DNA of 64,000 nt from Mobiluncus curtisii subsp. curtisii ATCC 35241 (GTDB lineage: Bacteria; Actinomycetota; Actinomycetes; Actinomycetales; Actinomycetaceae). This document shows positions 37,191 through 47,339 of this stretch, piece after piece; positions within the stretch are counted from its first letter, which is position 1; the number at the start of each line of letters is the position of its first letter. Made by a program: the position numbers and the translations under genes. The stretch spans positions 1,410,336 through 1,474,335 of the forward strand of contig NZ_GL385912.1 of NCBI RefSeq assembly GCF_000146285.1, given 5' to 3'. The notes beneath the pieces are model-generated. The model searched no databases. It was not told where the DNA came from and saw only the letters and a list, made by a program, of their open reading frames with translations.

Positions 37191-39080
37191 TTAGTGTAAA
37201 CCTGACTTAGTAGCAGCTACCACAGCGTCAACCGTATCGGGGTGCACCGCTCCCAAACCGCCCAGAGCGATAATCGTGTTGGGATGCAAGCTGCCCAGAT
37301 AGTTCGCTACCGGAGCGGGAGCTTGGTTGGTGCGGGAGGGCACCAGCAAAACTGGACCATCTCGCAAAGCCCCAGCCACCAAAGCATCGGCGAAATTATC
37401 GCCGCGAGCAATGTAAGCCACGTAATTACTCGAAATTGGTGAACCTCCCTTGTCCTGCCGTGCTATCGCGGGATAAGCGTAAGCCGCTATAGTCGCAGCG
37501 GTGCCGTAGCGATCCGCCCCTGCCAGGCGAGAGACGCTAGCTCCCGATTCTGCTGCGATGGTAGTCAAAGCTTCCTGCGGGAGTGCGCCGGGTCCACCCA
37601 AGCCAACCACTTCGGAAATATGCAGGTCAGATACTTCAGAAGCGACGTACTTCCACGTTTCGGGGTCGCGCGGGTTGACCATCAACACCGGTCCATCGCT
37701 CAGAGTACCCCCCACGACTGCATCGGGAGAACCGGTACCGTCGCTGCCCACACCATCGGCAATATAAATCCGTTTCGCACCTTGTGGGAATGCTTGGTGA
37801 GAGATTGCGATAGCCGTGGCGTAGCGATCTGGACCGTAAATCCGCGAAGTCTCACGTCCCTGTGCCGCAGCAGCCAGCACTTCGTCAGGAATCGCTCCAG
37901 GACCGCCTAAAGCCACTACCGTTTTAGCTTGCAGCCGGTTGATTTCTGAGGTGAGGGCAGCCGGGAGCGGACGGTCAACCGGAACCAGCAATACTGGTCC
38001 GTCAGTCAAAATACCGCCTGCTAGAGCATCAATAGGCTTATCGGAACGAGCCAGATAAACCCGATCAGAACCACCGGCAAAAGCCCGCGCAGAGATTCCC
38101 ACGGCGGTCTCCGTGCGGTCAGCTCCCGAAATCCGCAGCGACGGAACCGCGCTGGCAGAACCAGTGGAACCGAACCAAGAGGTAAAGAAGCGGTAGAAAT
38201 TGCGGTTTCCGTAGCTGGAACACTTGTCTCCCAGACCACCCCCAGCCGCTAGAGCCGCTGCATTCGGCGTGTACGGAGTGTAGTTGTACAGTCCTGCCGT
38301 TGCCTGGTTTTCAATGAAAACTGGGGTAGTTCCGCACTTGTAAGAGCCATCTGAGTTCCGCGATGGGTGATACAGCAGATTATTGACTCGCCCGGCGCGA
38401 TGACGGAACTTTTCCGGGTGATGCTGGTAGTAGTGAAAACGGTGCGCCGCTCGATAAAGCTGGTTAAAGAACCCGTAGTACTGGGTGTTGCACGGAGCAG
38501 TGTCCGGACAACCGTACCCCATGGCCTTCTGGTAGTTCGACAGTTTCAAAGACTTTCCGGAACGAGTCAACAAGCCCTGTTCTTTTTGCAAGGTGACGAG
38601 AAGAACTTGCGGATTGACTTGGCAAGCCTGGGAAACTTTCCAGATAATCTGGGCGGCGCTTTCCCCTACGGCTCCTTGATAAGCTGCCGGGCAATAGGCG
38701 TCTGCGGGACGGTCCGGGGTGCTTTCCACATAGTCTTTCAAACAAACAACGGTGACAGGTTGAGGTTCACCATTAGGACCGGGAACGGTATCAACACCTG
38801 GCACGCAGGCGCGTCCTTGTGTGTTCAAGAACTGCTGAATCGCGTTGGGGTCCATAGTGTTGGGGTTGTAAAAAACTTCATCGGAAATAATCATTCCGGG
38901 GTTAAACCCTACGACCGCGGAGGTGGGCTCGGATTCCACCGTGGGGGTGGTGTCCGAATCCTGTCCGTATGCCGGACTCAAACCGGAACCGGCGAAAACC
39001 AGACCTGCCAGCGCGGAAACTGCTAAGCAGGTACCACCCAAAAGACGAAACAGGTGTCGTTCGCCGTGAAGTTTTTTCAC
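37191..39080 (-). CDS. Secreted protein with hydrolase-like domain and three cell-wall-binding repeats (PF04122)
   Basis: A 629-residue secreted protein. Signal peptide about residues 1-40 (MKKLHGERHLFRLLGG, hydrophobic core, AYGQD). Residues ~60-290 hold the same domain as the neighbour: FNPGMIISDEVFYN, NPQVLLVTLQKEQGL, GYGCPDTAPCNTQYYGF, NQATAGLYNYTPYTPN. Residues ~310-629 are three cell-wall-binding type 2 repeats (ADRTETAVGISARAF, PDRYATAIAISHQAF, ADRYGTAATIAAYAY, each with a DALV/DGPVLLV strand). GTG 39080 with GGGAGG 6 nt upstream decides the start; the longer open frame begins at 39278. The repeats anchor the protein to wall polymers, so it probably acts on the cell surface. Confidence 0.85.
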   Translation of the reverse strand: MKKLHGERHLFRLLGGTCLAVSALAGLVFAGSGLSPAYGQDSDTTPTVESEPTSAVVGFNPGMIISDEVFYNPNTMDPNAIQQFLNTQGRACVPGVDTVPGPNGEPQPVTVVCLKDYVESTPDRPADAYCPAAYQGAVGESAAQIIWKVSQACQVNPQVLLVTLQKEQGLLTRSGKSLKLSNYQKAMGYGCPDTAPCNTQYYGFFNQLYRAAHRFHYYQHHPEKFRHRAGRVNNLLYHPSRNSDGSYKCGTTPVFIENQATAGLYNYTPYTPNAAALAAGGGLGDKCSSYGNRNFYRFFTSWFGSTGSASAVPSLRISGADRTETAVGISARAFAGGSDRVYLARSDKPIDALAGGILTDGPVLLVPVDRPLPAALTSEINRLQAKTVVALGGPGAIPDEVLAAAAQGRETSRIYGPDRYATAIAISHQAFPQGAKRIYIADGVGSDGTGSPDAVVGGTLSDGPVLMVNPRDPETWKYVASEVSDLHISEVVGLGGPGALPQEALTTIAAESGASVSRLAGADRYGTAATIAAYAYPAIARQDKGGSPISSNYVAYIARGDNFADALVAGALRDGPVLLVPSRTNQAPAPVANYLGSLHPNTIIALGGLGAVHPDTVDAVVAATKSGLH

Positions 39081-39148
39081 TTTTGCCTCCCAGTGGAATC
39101 GAAAAAACAGACTCGCGACAACTAGGATACCTTTTCGCGCGGAAAACC

Positions 39149-39898
39149 TCACGAAAAGGTCTTGGATTTGACCATTCGGTCCGCTAGCTCCATGACATGA
39201 TTCCAGGTGCCACGCAATTGACGCTGCGCCGCGGCGGAAGGCCAGATTCGTCCAGCGCGACGTTCTCGCGCTACCCATTGACAGTAATAAGCCACGGTAG
39301 CGCCCTTACCAGTGTCATGGCAGTGTGTTAAAAATTCGGCACCAGCACGCAGGTAAGTCTCATCGGTGAACTTTAGTGAGCCCCGCGAACGACCTCGTTT
39401 GGAGGTCATCAGTCCCATGTTGCGCAGTGCCTCGTTCCACGAGCCGCCACACCGCTTGGTGATGGTTTGGCAGGTCGGGGGCCAGCGCACCATGCCCTGC
39501 GAAGAATACACCCCCCGGCTGGTGATGTCCTGGGTACGCAGACGTTCATAGACCGCAGCGGGGATGGTGGTTTCCTGGTGATCGCGGGCACGCTTCTTTG
39601 CCAGCACGATACGCGGCCAGACCTCGTCAAAAGAGGGAAAAATATAGCTTTCCTTTTCCGCGCCGAGTTCTTTGTCTGTCGCCTGCTGGGTCTTAACGAC
39701 TTCGCATTCGTCAGCCAACACCTGAGCCAGCTCAGTCTTCATTTGAGAATCAATCTTTAACTTGGCTGCCCAGTATTCAATCATATCGGCTGGGAACCGT
39801 TTCAGCTCACGGTCGATTTCGTCCTGATAACGCAGAGAAAGCACATACCACAGACCGGCTTCCACGGCCGCTTGGGACAAGATAATTTGGCGAGACAA
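39149..39898 (-). CDS. Protein with homing-endonuclease-associated-like repeats, no nuclease domain
   Basis: A 249-residue cytosolic protein. Residues ~110-165 (IPAAVYERLRTQDITSRGVY to GGSWNEALRNMGL) and 175-240 (FTDETYLRAGAEFLTHCHD to RGTWNHVMELADR) look like two copies of the helical repeat that accompanies HNH homing endonucleases, ending in GSWNEAL and GTWNHVM. No HNH or LAGLIDADG motif is present. Such repeats bind DNA, so a DNA-binding or regulatory role is possible. TTG start at 39898 with GAGGTG 8 nt upstream. It is isolated between the cell-wall protein and nrdF. Confidence 0.6.
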   Translation of the reverse strand: MSRQIILSQAAVEAGLWYVLSLRYQDEIDRELKRFPADMIEYWAAKLKIDSQMKTELAQVLADECEVVKTQQATDKELGAEKESYIFPSFDEVWPRIVLAKKRARDHQETTIPAAVYERLRTQDITSRGVYSSQGMVRWPPTCQTITKRCGGSWNEALRNMGLMTSKRGRSRGSLKFTDETYLRAGAEFLTHCHDTGKGATVAYYCQWVARERRAGRIWPSAAAQRQLRGTWNHVMELADRMVKSKTFS

Positions 39899-40088
39899 GA
39901 ATTACACCTCAATTGTATTGGAATTAGCCACTGTATTCTAGCAAATTTGAACGCTAGTCACAGAATAACATTCACAAAGTAAATGCACACCACTTCCGCA
40001 ACGGCACGGGAATGGCTAATTACTAACAAGAATACTCTCAACCGTGATATTTCGTGGAGTTACTGTTAGATTCATTCTCGAAGAAAAC

Positions 40089-41072
<984 letters not shown>

Positions 41073-41100
41073 TTAAGTAGTATTTTTAGGTTTGCGCAAA

Positions 41101-41116
41101 GCGTGAAATATCACGC
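41101..41116. promoter_or_regulatory. 16-bp inverted repeat upstream of nrdF
   Basis: GCGTGAAATATCACGC is an inverted repeat (arms GCGTGA/TCACGC) 44 nt before the nrdF start. A partial relative, CCGTGATATTTCGTGG, lies just downstream of nrdF at 40042-40057. It does not fit the NrdR consensus. Confidence 0.5.
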
Positions 41117-41264
41117 GAAACTGACTTTCCCAGTCTATCCTGTGGAACCGAGGTTTCAATTTCAGATACAAAAAACCGGGGGAAGACTAGGGTAGAAACA
41201 GCAGTAGACTAACTCAACGTTGAGGATGCACAGACAGACTAAAAATGTTTGAAGGCAAGAAATA

Positions 41265-42170
41265 GTGGAAGACTCAGATTTGATTCGCTTGGCTACTCAG
41301 CTGCCGGTGTCGCAGCTGGGAGATCAGTTGCTGCATCTGCAGCCCGGATCCAGGCTGGGTTTATATCTGCTGGAACTTTCTAACCAGTCGATTACCCCCG
41401 CGATGGTGGCGACCGCGGAACAAGCGTTAAACCGACCGCTAGCCTGGATTTTGTCCCAGTTGCGGAAAAGTTGCGCGGGTTTGGATATGCAGGATTTTGT
41501 GGAATTGGTGCAGCATCCCGGTCCGGATTTGTTGGACTTTGTGCTGTCCGGAGATGTCTCCCTCCCAGATCATTCCGATGACGCTGATTTGGCAGCAGGT
41601 GAGTATATTTCTTCCGCGGTTTCTCCACAATCGCCCCGTCGCGAACAGGATAATCTGGTACAGATTAAAGCCGCCCGACCTCATCCCTCGCTGGATGCGA
41701 ACCATCTCCCCGATGAATTTGTGGATGCCCTGTCGAGCTCTTTGCAAGCCTATTTCCTCATGGCAGTGAAGTCGAAACTCATCAACTTAGTTGGTTCCCA
41801 AGTCATGCTTTCACTGATGGGTATCCGTCAGCTGCGGTCGCCACAGCCTATCTTGCCGATGGTGGCTTTCGCTTTGAGCGACAGTGACGAAGATGAATTT
41901 TTCCTTCGTCTCATAATTGGGGCTCTAGCTCAGGCTTTCGCCAGTTGCGACTGGGCAGAGTCGACTGACCCGCGAATGGTGGCAGTCGACCTGTTGCACG
42001 AGATGGGACAGGATGCGACTCCGGAGGCGGTGGGTGAAGCCGTGGAGGTATTCAATAATTTCCTGTTTTCAGCAGGCTGTTTGAACTCCCGTGGCGAGGT
42101 CGACCTGCGGGCGCACACTCCGATAGTGCTGTTGCAATACCTGGTTTCAGAGGCTCTCCAACCCAAGTAA
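41265..42170 (+). CDS. Hypothetical protein inserted between nrdF and nrdE
   Basis: A 301-residue acidic cytosolic protein. Residues 1-100 are Leu-rich and helical (LIRLATQLPVSQLGDQLLHL), 100-150 form a polar linker, and 150-301 are helical again (FVDALSSSLQAYFLMAVKSK to YLVSEALQPK). No family is recognised. GTG start at 41265 with AAGG upstream. It runs opposite to the nrd genes, so it interrupts the usual nrdE-nrdF adjacency. A strong bidirectional terminator follows. Confidence 0.7.
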   Translation: MEDSDLIRLATQLPVSQLGDQLLHLQPGSRLGLYLLELSNQSITPAMVATAEQALNRPLAWILSQLRKSCAGLDMQDFVELVQHPGPDLLDFVLSGDVSLPDHSDDADLAAGEYISSAVSPQSPRREQDNLVQIKAARPHPSLDANHLPDEFVDALSSSLQAYFLMAVKSKLINLVGSQVMLSLMGIRQLRSPQPILPMVAFALSDSDEDEFFLRLIIGALAQAFASCDWAESTDPRMVAVDLLHEMGQDATPEAVGEAVEVFNNFLFSAGCLNSRGEVDLRAHTPIVLLQYLVSEALQPK

Positions 42171-42197
42171 GATACGCAGATTACCCATTGTTAGAAA

Positions 42198-42240
42198 GGA
42201 CTCCCCGGTTGACGCGGTTCACGCCTCAACCGGGGAGTCC
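42198..42240. terminator. Bidirectional terminator between the 41265 gene and nrdE
   Basis: A perfect 15-bp stem: 42198-42212 (GGACTCCCCGGTTGA) pairs with 42226-42240 (TCAACCGGGGAGTCC). The 13-nt loop contains the end of a TTNACNNNGTTNAC copy. It lies where two genes converge; U-tracts are weak on both sides. Confidence 0.75.
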
Positions 42241-42264
42241 CCGTATATAAGCAGTCAGAAAGAC

Positions 42265-44409
42265 TTAGAGCATACAGCTGACGCAGCCCTGCACTTCGGT
42301 GCCTTCCAAGGCAGCTTGGCGCAGGCGGATGTAGTACAGCGACTTGATACCTTTGCGCCAGGCGTAAATCTGGGCTTTGTTTACGTCACGAGTTGTAATC
42401 GTGTCCGGGAAGAACAGGGTCAAGCTCAGTCCCTGATCCACGTGTTTCGTGGCTTCCGCATAGGTATCAATAATCTTTTCGTACCCGATTTCGTAAGCAT
42501 CCTGATAGTAGTCAAGGTTGTCGTTGGTCATGTAGGGAGCGGGATAGTACACTCGACCAATCTTGCCTTCTTTGCGAATCTCAATCTTGGACGCGATGGG
42601 GTGAATCGATGACGTTGAGTTGTTGATATAAGAAATCGATCCGGTGGGCGGAATCGCCTGCAAATTTTGGTTATACAGACCGTCACGTTTGATGTCTGCG
42701 GCTAAAGCCCGCCAATCTTCCGGGGTCGGCAGGTGGATTGAGGACTTCTCGAACAGCTCGCGAACTTTGGCGGTTCTTGGCGTCCAGTCTCCCTGAAGGT
42801 ACTTTTCAAAGTATTCGCCACTGGCATATTGGGAACGTTCGAAACCTTCAAAAGTGACGCCACGCTCTACTGCCAAGGCATGAGACGCCTTGAGGGCATA
42901 GAACGCCGTAGCGTAAAAGTACATGTTTGTGAAGTCCAGACCTTCATCTGAACCATAGAAAATCTGGTTCTTTGCCAGGCAACCGTGCAGGTTCATTGCT
43001 CCCAAACCGATTGCGTGTGACATCGAGTTACCGCGCTGAATAGTCGGCACGCATCCCACGTTCGTCAGGTCCGACACCGCGGTCAAAGCGCGAATCGCGA
43101 CGTTGATAGATTTTGCAAAATCCGGGGATTCCAAGGTCTTGGCGATGTTCATGGAACCCAAGTTGCAGGAAATATCCTTGCCGACCTTTGCGTAAGACAG
43201 GTCCTCATTTAGCACGGAAGGCTCGGACACTTGGAGGATCTCGGAGCACAGGTTCGACATGATGATGCGCCCATCAATCGGGTTTGCCCGGTTTACGGTG
43301 TCCTCGAACACGATGTAGGGGTAGCCGGACTCGAACTGGATTTCTGCCAGAGTTTGGAAAAACTTGCGGGCGTCAATCTTTTTCTTGCGGATGTTGGGGT
43401 TATCAACCATCTCTCGGTACTTTTCCGTGACGGAAATATCGCTGAAAGGCACCCCGTAAACCCGCTCTACATCGTAGGGACTAAACAGGTACATCGGTTC
43501 CTTGTTGCGTGCTAGCTCAAAGGTGATGTCGGGAACCATCACGCCCAGGGACAGAGTCTTGATGCGGATTTTTTCGTCCGCATTCTCGCGTTTGGTGTCC
43601 AGGAAAGACATGATGTCAGGGTGGAAAGCGCTGATGTAGACCGCTCCGGCGCCTTGACGTGCCCCCAGTTGGTTTGCGTAAGAAAATGAATCTTCCAGCA
43701 GCTTCATCACCGGAACCACGCCGGAGGACTGGTTTTGAATCTTTTTGATTGGCGCGCCCGCCTCGCGCAGATTCGTTAGCAGCAAAGCGACGCCACCCCC
43801 GCGCTTGGACAGCTGCAGCGCAGAGTTTATTCCCCTAGCGATGGACTCCATATTGTCTTCCAGACGCACCAGGAAACACGAAACCATTTCTCCGCGGGCT
43901 TTCTTTCCCGCATTGAGAAAAGTGGGAGTGGCGGGCTGGTAGCGTCCCGCAATGATTTCCTCCATGATGTCTACTGCCAGCTGTTCGTCCCCACGTGCCA
44001 GGTACAACGCCACCATACACACGCGATCCTCGAAGCGCTCCAGGTAACGCTTGCCATCGAAAGTCTTTAGCGTGTACGAGGTGTAGTACTTGAACGCCCC
44101 CAGGAAAGTCGGGAACCGGAACTTGTGACTGTAGGCCTTTTCATACAGGGACTTGATGAATTCGAAGCTGTATTGTTTGAGGGTGTCTTCCTCGTAGTAG
44201 CCCTCCTCAACCAGGTAGTCGAGCTTTTCTCGCAAATCATGGAAGAACACCGTGTTCTTGTTTACGTGTTGCAAGAAGTACTGACGAGCCGCTTCTCGGT
44301 CTGAGTCGAACTGGATTTTCCCGTCCTCGCCATAAAGGTTCAGTTTGGCATTTAGCGAGTGGTAATCGTGTTCGGCGTCGAGGAATTCGTCCTCCTGAGT
44401 GTCGGTCAT
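42265..44409 (-). CDS. nrdE: Class Ib ribonucleotide reductase large subunit NrdE
   Basis: A 714-residue R1E catalytic subunit making deoxyribonucleotides. Redox Cys in [10 protein letters not shown], further active-site region [15 protein letters not shown], and a C-terminal CVSC pair (QGCVSCML) that takes electrons from NrdH. The N-terminal ATP-cone of class Ia is absent, as expected for Ib. ATG 44409 overlaps the nrdI stop as ATGA; the frame is open to 44466 but that would run into nrdI. Operon nrdH-nrdI-nrdE under NrdR boxes at 45353-45400. Confidence 0.97.
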   Translation of the reverse strand: MTDTQEDEFLDAEHDYHSLNAKLNLYGEDGKIQFDSDREAARQYFLQHVNKNTVFFHDLREKLDYLVEEGYYEEDTLKQYSFEFIKSLYEKAYSHKFRFPTFLGAFKYYTSYTLKTFDGKRYLERFEDRVCMVALYLARGDEQLAVDIMEEIIAGRYQPATPTFLNAGKKARGEMVSCFLVRLEDNMESIARGINSALQLSKRGGGVALLLTNLREAGAPIKKIQNQSSGVVPVMKLLEDSFSYANQLGARQGAGAVYISAFHPDIMSFLDTKRENADEKIRIKTLSLGVMVPDITFELARNKEPMYLFSPYDVERVYGVPFSDISVTEKYREMVDNPNIRKKKIDARKFFQTLAEIQFESGYPYIVFEDTVNRANPIDGRIIMSNLCSEILQVSEPSVLNEDLSYAKVGKDISCNLGSMNIAKTLESPDFAKSINVAIRALTAVSDLTNVGCVPTIQRGNSMSHAIGLGAMNLHGCLAKNQIFYGSDEGLDFTNMYFYATAFYALKASHALAVERGVTFEGFERSQYASGEYFEKYLQGDWTPRTAKVRELFEKSSIHLPTPEDWRALAADIKRDGLYNQNLQAIPPTGSISYINNSTSSIHPIASKIEIRKEGKIGRVYYPAPYMTNDNLDYYQDAYEIGYEKIIDTYAEATKHVDQGLSLTLFFPDTITTRDVNKAQIYAWRKGIKSLYYIRLRQAALEGTEVQGCVSCML

Positions 44410-44852
44410 GACTCCGGTGACGCCGGGGAGTCCAAATCCGCTTGCTGAGAGTGTAGGTTCGCCCAAAATTCTTCCAATCCTTTTCTGACTGCAGTTACAT
44501 CTTCCGGGGTTCCCAACAGTTCAAACTTGTACAGGAAGGGAACCTTGAGTTTATTAGAAAGCACTTTGCCGGCGATGCAGTAAGCTTCGCCGAAATTGGT
44601 ATTTCCGCTGGAAATTACGCCGCGGCACAAGTTGCGGTTGTGTTCAATGTTCAAAAACTTGATGACCTGTTTGGGAACCGCTTTGCTGATGTCTCCTCCG
44701 CCATAAGAAGGCACCATGAGCACGTATTCCTCGTCAACCAGTAAAGGTTCAGTTCCGGGGCGTATCGGGATACGCAACGCTGGAACGCCGACACGTTCTA
44801 CGAATCGTTTGGTGTTTTCAGTTGCAGAGGAAAAATAAACCAATAACCCCAC
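44406..44852 (-). CDS. nrdI: NrdI flavodoxin-like maturase
   Basis: A 148-residue flavoprotein that supplies oxidant to assemble the Mn-tyrosyl cofactor of NrdF. The FMN phosphate loop [15 protein letters not shown] lies at residues 6-20, and [10 protein letters not shown] plus [14 protein letters not shown] are family-like. It overlaps nrdE by 4 nt. It is separated from nrdH by 131 nt that contains a GGAGTGG/CCACTCC hairpin (44924-44944). Confidence 0.95.
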   Translation of the reverse strand: MGLLVYFSSATENTKRFVERVGVPALRIPIRPGTEPLLVDEEYVLMVPSYGGGDISKAVPKQVIKFLNIEHNRNLCRGVISSGNTNFGEAYCIAGKVLSNKLKVPFLYKFELLGTPEDVTAVRKGLEEFWANLHSQQADLDSPASPES

Positions 44853-44983
44853 GGTCTTGCCTTACTTCGATGCGTTTCTTTTAGTGGATTCACAAGGTGC
44901 GCCGGTCGCGCTGTGGGGGTGGCGGAGTGGCACGTCCCCACTCCACGCTGGGGGAGCGCAACGAGCGAACCGAGATGCCGTGA

Positions 44984-45229
44984 TTAGATAGCAGCGGCGA
45001 GGGCGGTAACGGCGAGAGCTTTGATTTTATCGGGACGGAATCCTGACCAAGCATCATCTCCGGCAAAAACAACGGGAGCCTGCTGGAATCCCAAGCTCTT
45101 GATGTGATCGAGAGCGTTGACATCCTCGGTCAGGTCTACGGTTTCGTAGTCCAGACCCTGCTTGTCCAAAGCGCGCTTCGTTGCGTTGCACTGAACACAG
45201 TTAGGCTTCGTGTAAAGAGTGATACTCAT
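44984..45229 (-). CDS. nrdH: Glutaredoxin-like protein NrdH
   Basis: An 81-residue redoxin with the CVQC active site (residues 11-14) and the FRPDKI loop seen in NrdH proteins. It is reduced by thioredoxin reductase and re-reduces NrdE. It is the first gene of the nrdHIE operon; GGAGG stands upstream, and a promoter and paired NrdR boxes lie at 45317-45400. Confidence 0.96.
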   Translation of the reverse strand: MSITLYTKPNCVQCNATKRALDKQGLDYETVDLTEDVNALDHIKSLGFQQAPVVFAGDDAWSGFRPDKIKALAVTALAAAI

Positions 45230-45316
45230 CTTAAGGCTTCCTCCGCATATCTCCCAGTGTGTAATCCTCCCAGCGGTATCTTCGTGGACCGCAAAAGGGA
45301 AAACTACAACGTTGTT

Positions 45317-45345
45317 ATTCTATCAGCACCGAAAAGTCCTGTCGA
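45317..45345 (-). promoter_or_regulatory. Promoter of nrdHIE
   Basis: On the minus strand TCGACA (45345-45340) and TAGAAT (45322-45317) are separated by exactly 17 nt, matching a primary sigma-factor promoter. It is about 90 nt upstream of nrdH, and the NrdR boxes lie just upstream of the -35 element. Confidence 0.7.
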
Positions 45346-45352
45346 GTTCAAA

Positions 45353-45400
45353 ACACTACACCTTGGGGGCGGGCGTGTCTACTACCACTACATGTAGTGG
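45353..45400. promoter_or_regulatory. Two NrdR boxes
   Basis: Box 2 (45385-45400, ccaCTACATGTAGtgg) is near-perfect against the NrdR consensus acaCwAtATwTwgtgt and forms the centre of a 22-bp palindrome. Box 1 (45353-45368, acaCTACACCTTGggg) is weaker. Their spacing is 32 bp, about three helical turns as in known NrdR sites. They would repress nrdHIE when (d)ATP is abundant. Confidence 0.82.
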
Positions 45401-45596
45401 TAGGTTTTTCTTTAGTGCATCCTGTGGACAAGTCTGATTTCAGCTGTGGACGAGATTGTGTATAGCTGTGTTAGCCCACGTAGTAAGGCTAAGTTACACG
45501 GCTGTAGTTATCCACAATCTGTGCAAAAGCGATCTTTTGAAAAATGATAGTCACGGCGTGTCGCCATACTTTCGGGGAAGCTATAGAATTTTGGCT

Positions 45597-46064
45597 ATGG
45601 AAATCGAGAAAACCAATGTGGAATCTTTTCAGCTTGATCACACTAAGGTAAAGGCTCCGTTTGTGCGGGTAGCGCACCAGGAGACTTTGCCCGGTGGGGA
45701 TGAGTTCATCAAGTACGATGTGCGGTTTTGCCAACCCAACGTGGAGCATCTAGACATGCCGGTGGTGCATTCTTTGGAGCACAGCATGGCAGAACATATG
45801 CGCGACCATACGGACAAACTGCTGGATTTCTCTCCGATGGGCTGCCAAACAGGCTTTTATGCGATGACCCTAGGTATTCAGCCGGAAGAATTTATGTCGA
45901 TATTACAGGCAACCCTGGTTGACATAGTTAACATGAATGAGGTTCCGGCAGCAAATGAAGTGCAATGTGGTTGGGGGAAAAGCCACAGCCTGGCAGGAGC
46001 ACAAGCCGCAGCGCAAAAGATGCTGGACCACAGGGAAGAATGGGGTCGCATCTATTCGCACTAA
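45597..46064 (+). CDS. luxS: S-ribosylhomocysteine lyase LuxS
   Basis: A 155-residue iron/zinc enzyme that cleaves S-ribosylhomocysteine to homocysteine and DPD, the autoinducer-2 precursor. The metal motif HSLEH and catalytic Cys in GCQTGFY are present, as is CGWG-KSHSL near the C-terminus. The open frame starts at 45456, but ATG 45597 gives [21 protein letters not shown] ends 7 nt before it, suggesting a leaderless transcript. It converges with mtnN, which makes its substrate. Confidence 0.96.
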   Translation: MEIEKTNVESFQLDHTKVKAPFVRVAHQETLPGGDEFIKYDVRFCQPNVEHLDMPVVHSLEHSMAEHMRDHTDKLLDFSPMGCQTGFYAMTLGIQPEEFMSILQATLVDIVNMNEVPAANEVQCGWGKSHSLAGAQAAAQKMLDHREEWGRIYSH

Positions 46065-46098
46065 ATTTGAAATTCGGTAACGTCTCAAGAACGATGCG

Positions 46099-46863
46099 TT
46101 ACATAACTTCCTCCGGTTCGCGCAGCCCTAACAGGCACAGCGCTACCAGGAAACTTAGGCGGGCGACATCTCCCGCTCGGGAGTAGTTCTCTGCCGCCGC
46201 TTCAGGTCCGCACAAATCACTGATGCCACGGATCGCGAGGAAGGGGACCTCAACTCCGTAAGCGACCTGCGCCAGAGCTGCTGACTCCATATCGACTGTA
46301 ATCGCCTCGGGATAACTTTCTCGCAGCTGTAAAGCAGTCTCGGTGCCCACAAACTGATCGGCAGAAAGAAATTCCCCGCTGCGGGTGCGCGACCCTGCCA
46401 GTCGTGTGGGCAGAGCATGAAAACGACCTAACAGGTCTCCATCAGCTAAATAACGTTCGGGCATTCCCGGAATCTGACCCAAGGCGTAACCAAACTCGCG
46501 CGCGTCGGCGGTAGAAAACAGACAAGATGAGGCTGCGACTACGTCCCGGACTTGTGAATTCGCATCCAAACCGCCAGCTGAACCGCAGCTAAAAATGTAG
46601 CGCGGGGAAACATATGCTAGGGCAGCCGCCAGTGAACTGGCAGCGTTGACCAGACCAATCCCGGTGGTCAACAAGGCAACCGTGGCATCCTCAATCTGGA
46701 GCAGTTGCAAGCTACCTTTCGCTCCCAGACGCACCAGATTTCCCCCGCCTTTAGCCAAATCCCACAGTGGAGCTGCTTCGTCCTCCATCGCGGCGGTGAT
46801 GATAGCCAAAACCGGAATGCGAGCGGGGGGCAGGGGAAGATTTAGGTCGCGGTCGACTGACAT
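46099..46863 (-). CDS. mtnN: MTA/SAH nucleosidase
   Basis: A 254-residue phosphorylase-fold hydrolase that removes adenine from S-adenosylhomocysteine and methylthioadenosine. It shows ITAAMEDEAAPL, GSAGGLDA, the VDMESAALAQVAYG catalytic Glu region and IRGISDLCG. It sits tail-to-tail with luxS, so together they run the SAH detoxification/AI-2 route. An N-terminal extension of ~15 residues precedes the first strand. Confidence 0.92.
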   Translation of the reverse strand: MSVDRDLNLPLPPARIPVLAIITAAMEDEAAPLWDLAKGGGNLVRLGAKGSLQLLQIEDATVALLTTGIGLVNAASSLAAALAYVSPRYIFSCGSAGGLDANSQVRDVVAASSCLFSTADAREFGYALGQIPGMPERYLADGDLLGRFHALPTRLAGSRTRSGEFLSADQFVGTETALQLRESYPEAITVDMESAALAQVAYGVEVPFLAIRGISDLCGPEAAAENYSRAGDVARLSFLVALCLLGLREPEEVM

Positions 46864-47166
46864 ATCGAGCCTTTCGTGTGGCTGGTGGAAAAATCAGGAA
46901 ATTCCAAGAATCCCGAATCAAAATTGTAGAGCATATTTGGGGCACCCTGCAGATTTCGCGTTTCCCCAACCCGCTCCGATGGTTTACCGAGGGTGTTAAG
47001 AAGCGGTGAAGAACTTCAAAAAATTGCCGTGTTTGCAACTCTATCGGCAGGTTAAACCTGTCAGTCTGCACGTTGGCAGCGCCCCGGATGAGCGTCCGGG
47101 AAACGCGGGAAGATTTCGCCCGCAACTTCATGATAAAATCATGGCTCGTGCTGAAAAGCGCGACTT
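46864..47166. other. Non-coding region upstream of mtnN and tRNA-Ser(CGA)
   Basis: The stretch holds the mtnN promoter side and the tRNA promoter. A CCCGGA/TCCGGG hairpin lies at 47083-47100, and TAAAAT at 47134-47139 is a -10 candidate 27 nt before the tRNA. Reading frames crossing it also cross the tRNA and are not real. Confidence 0.45.
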
Positions 47167-47251
47167 GGTAGAGTGTCCGAGCGGCCGAAGGTGCAGCACT
47201 CGAAATGCTGTGTGGGGCAACCCACCGTGGGTTCAAATCCCACCTCTACCG
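47167..47251 (+). tRNA. tRNA-Ser (anticodon CGA)
   Basis: An 85-nt type II tRNA. Acceptor GGTAGAG/CTCTACC, anticodon stem CAGCA/TGCTG with loop CTCGAAA, long variable arm, T-loop TTCAAAT, discriminator G. CCA is encoded at 47252-47254. Confidence 0.97.
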
Positions 47252-47339
47252 CCATTTTGCTGGGGTAACATTTCGCGGTGCCCGGTCACAAATTAAGTTT
47301 CTGTGGAGACAAAGTTTCGTTCTGGCGTTGCATCCAGGT

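Noticed and set aside
37300-38130. Tandem repeat or CRISPR-like periodicity in the cell-wall protein gene
   Set aside because: The periodicity is that of three PF04122 protein repeats, too divergent at DNA level for CRISPR and with no spacers.
44890-45123. 77-codon minus-strand frame over nrdH
   Set aside because: Out-of-frame shadow of nrdH with no start signals.
46751-47296. Open frames of 161 (minus) and 96 (plus) codons near tRNA-Ser(CGA)
   Set aside because: They cross the tRNA or overlap mtnN in another frame, with no ribosome-binding site or recognisable domain.
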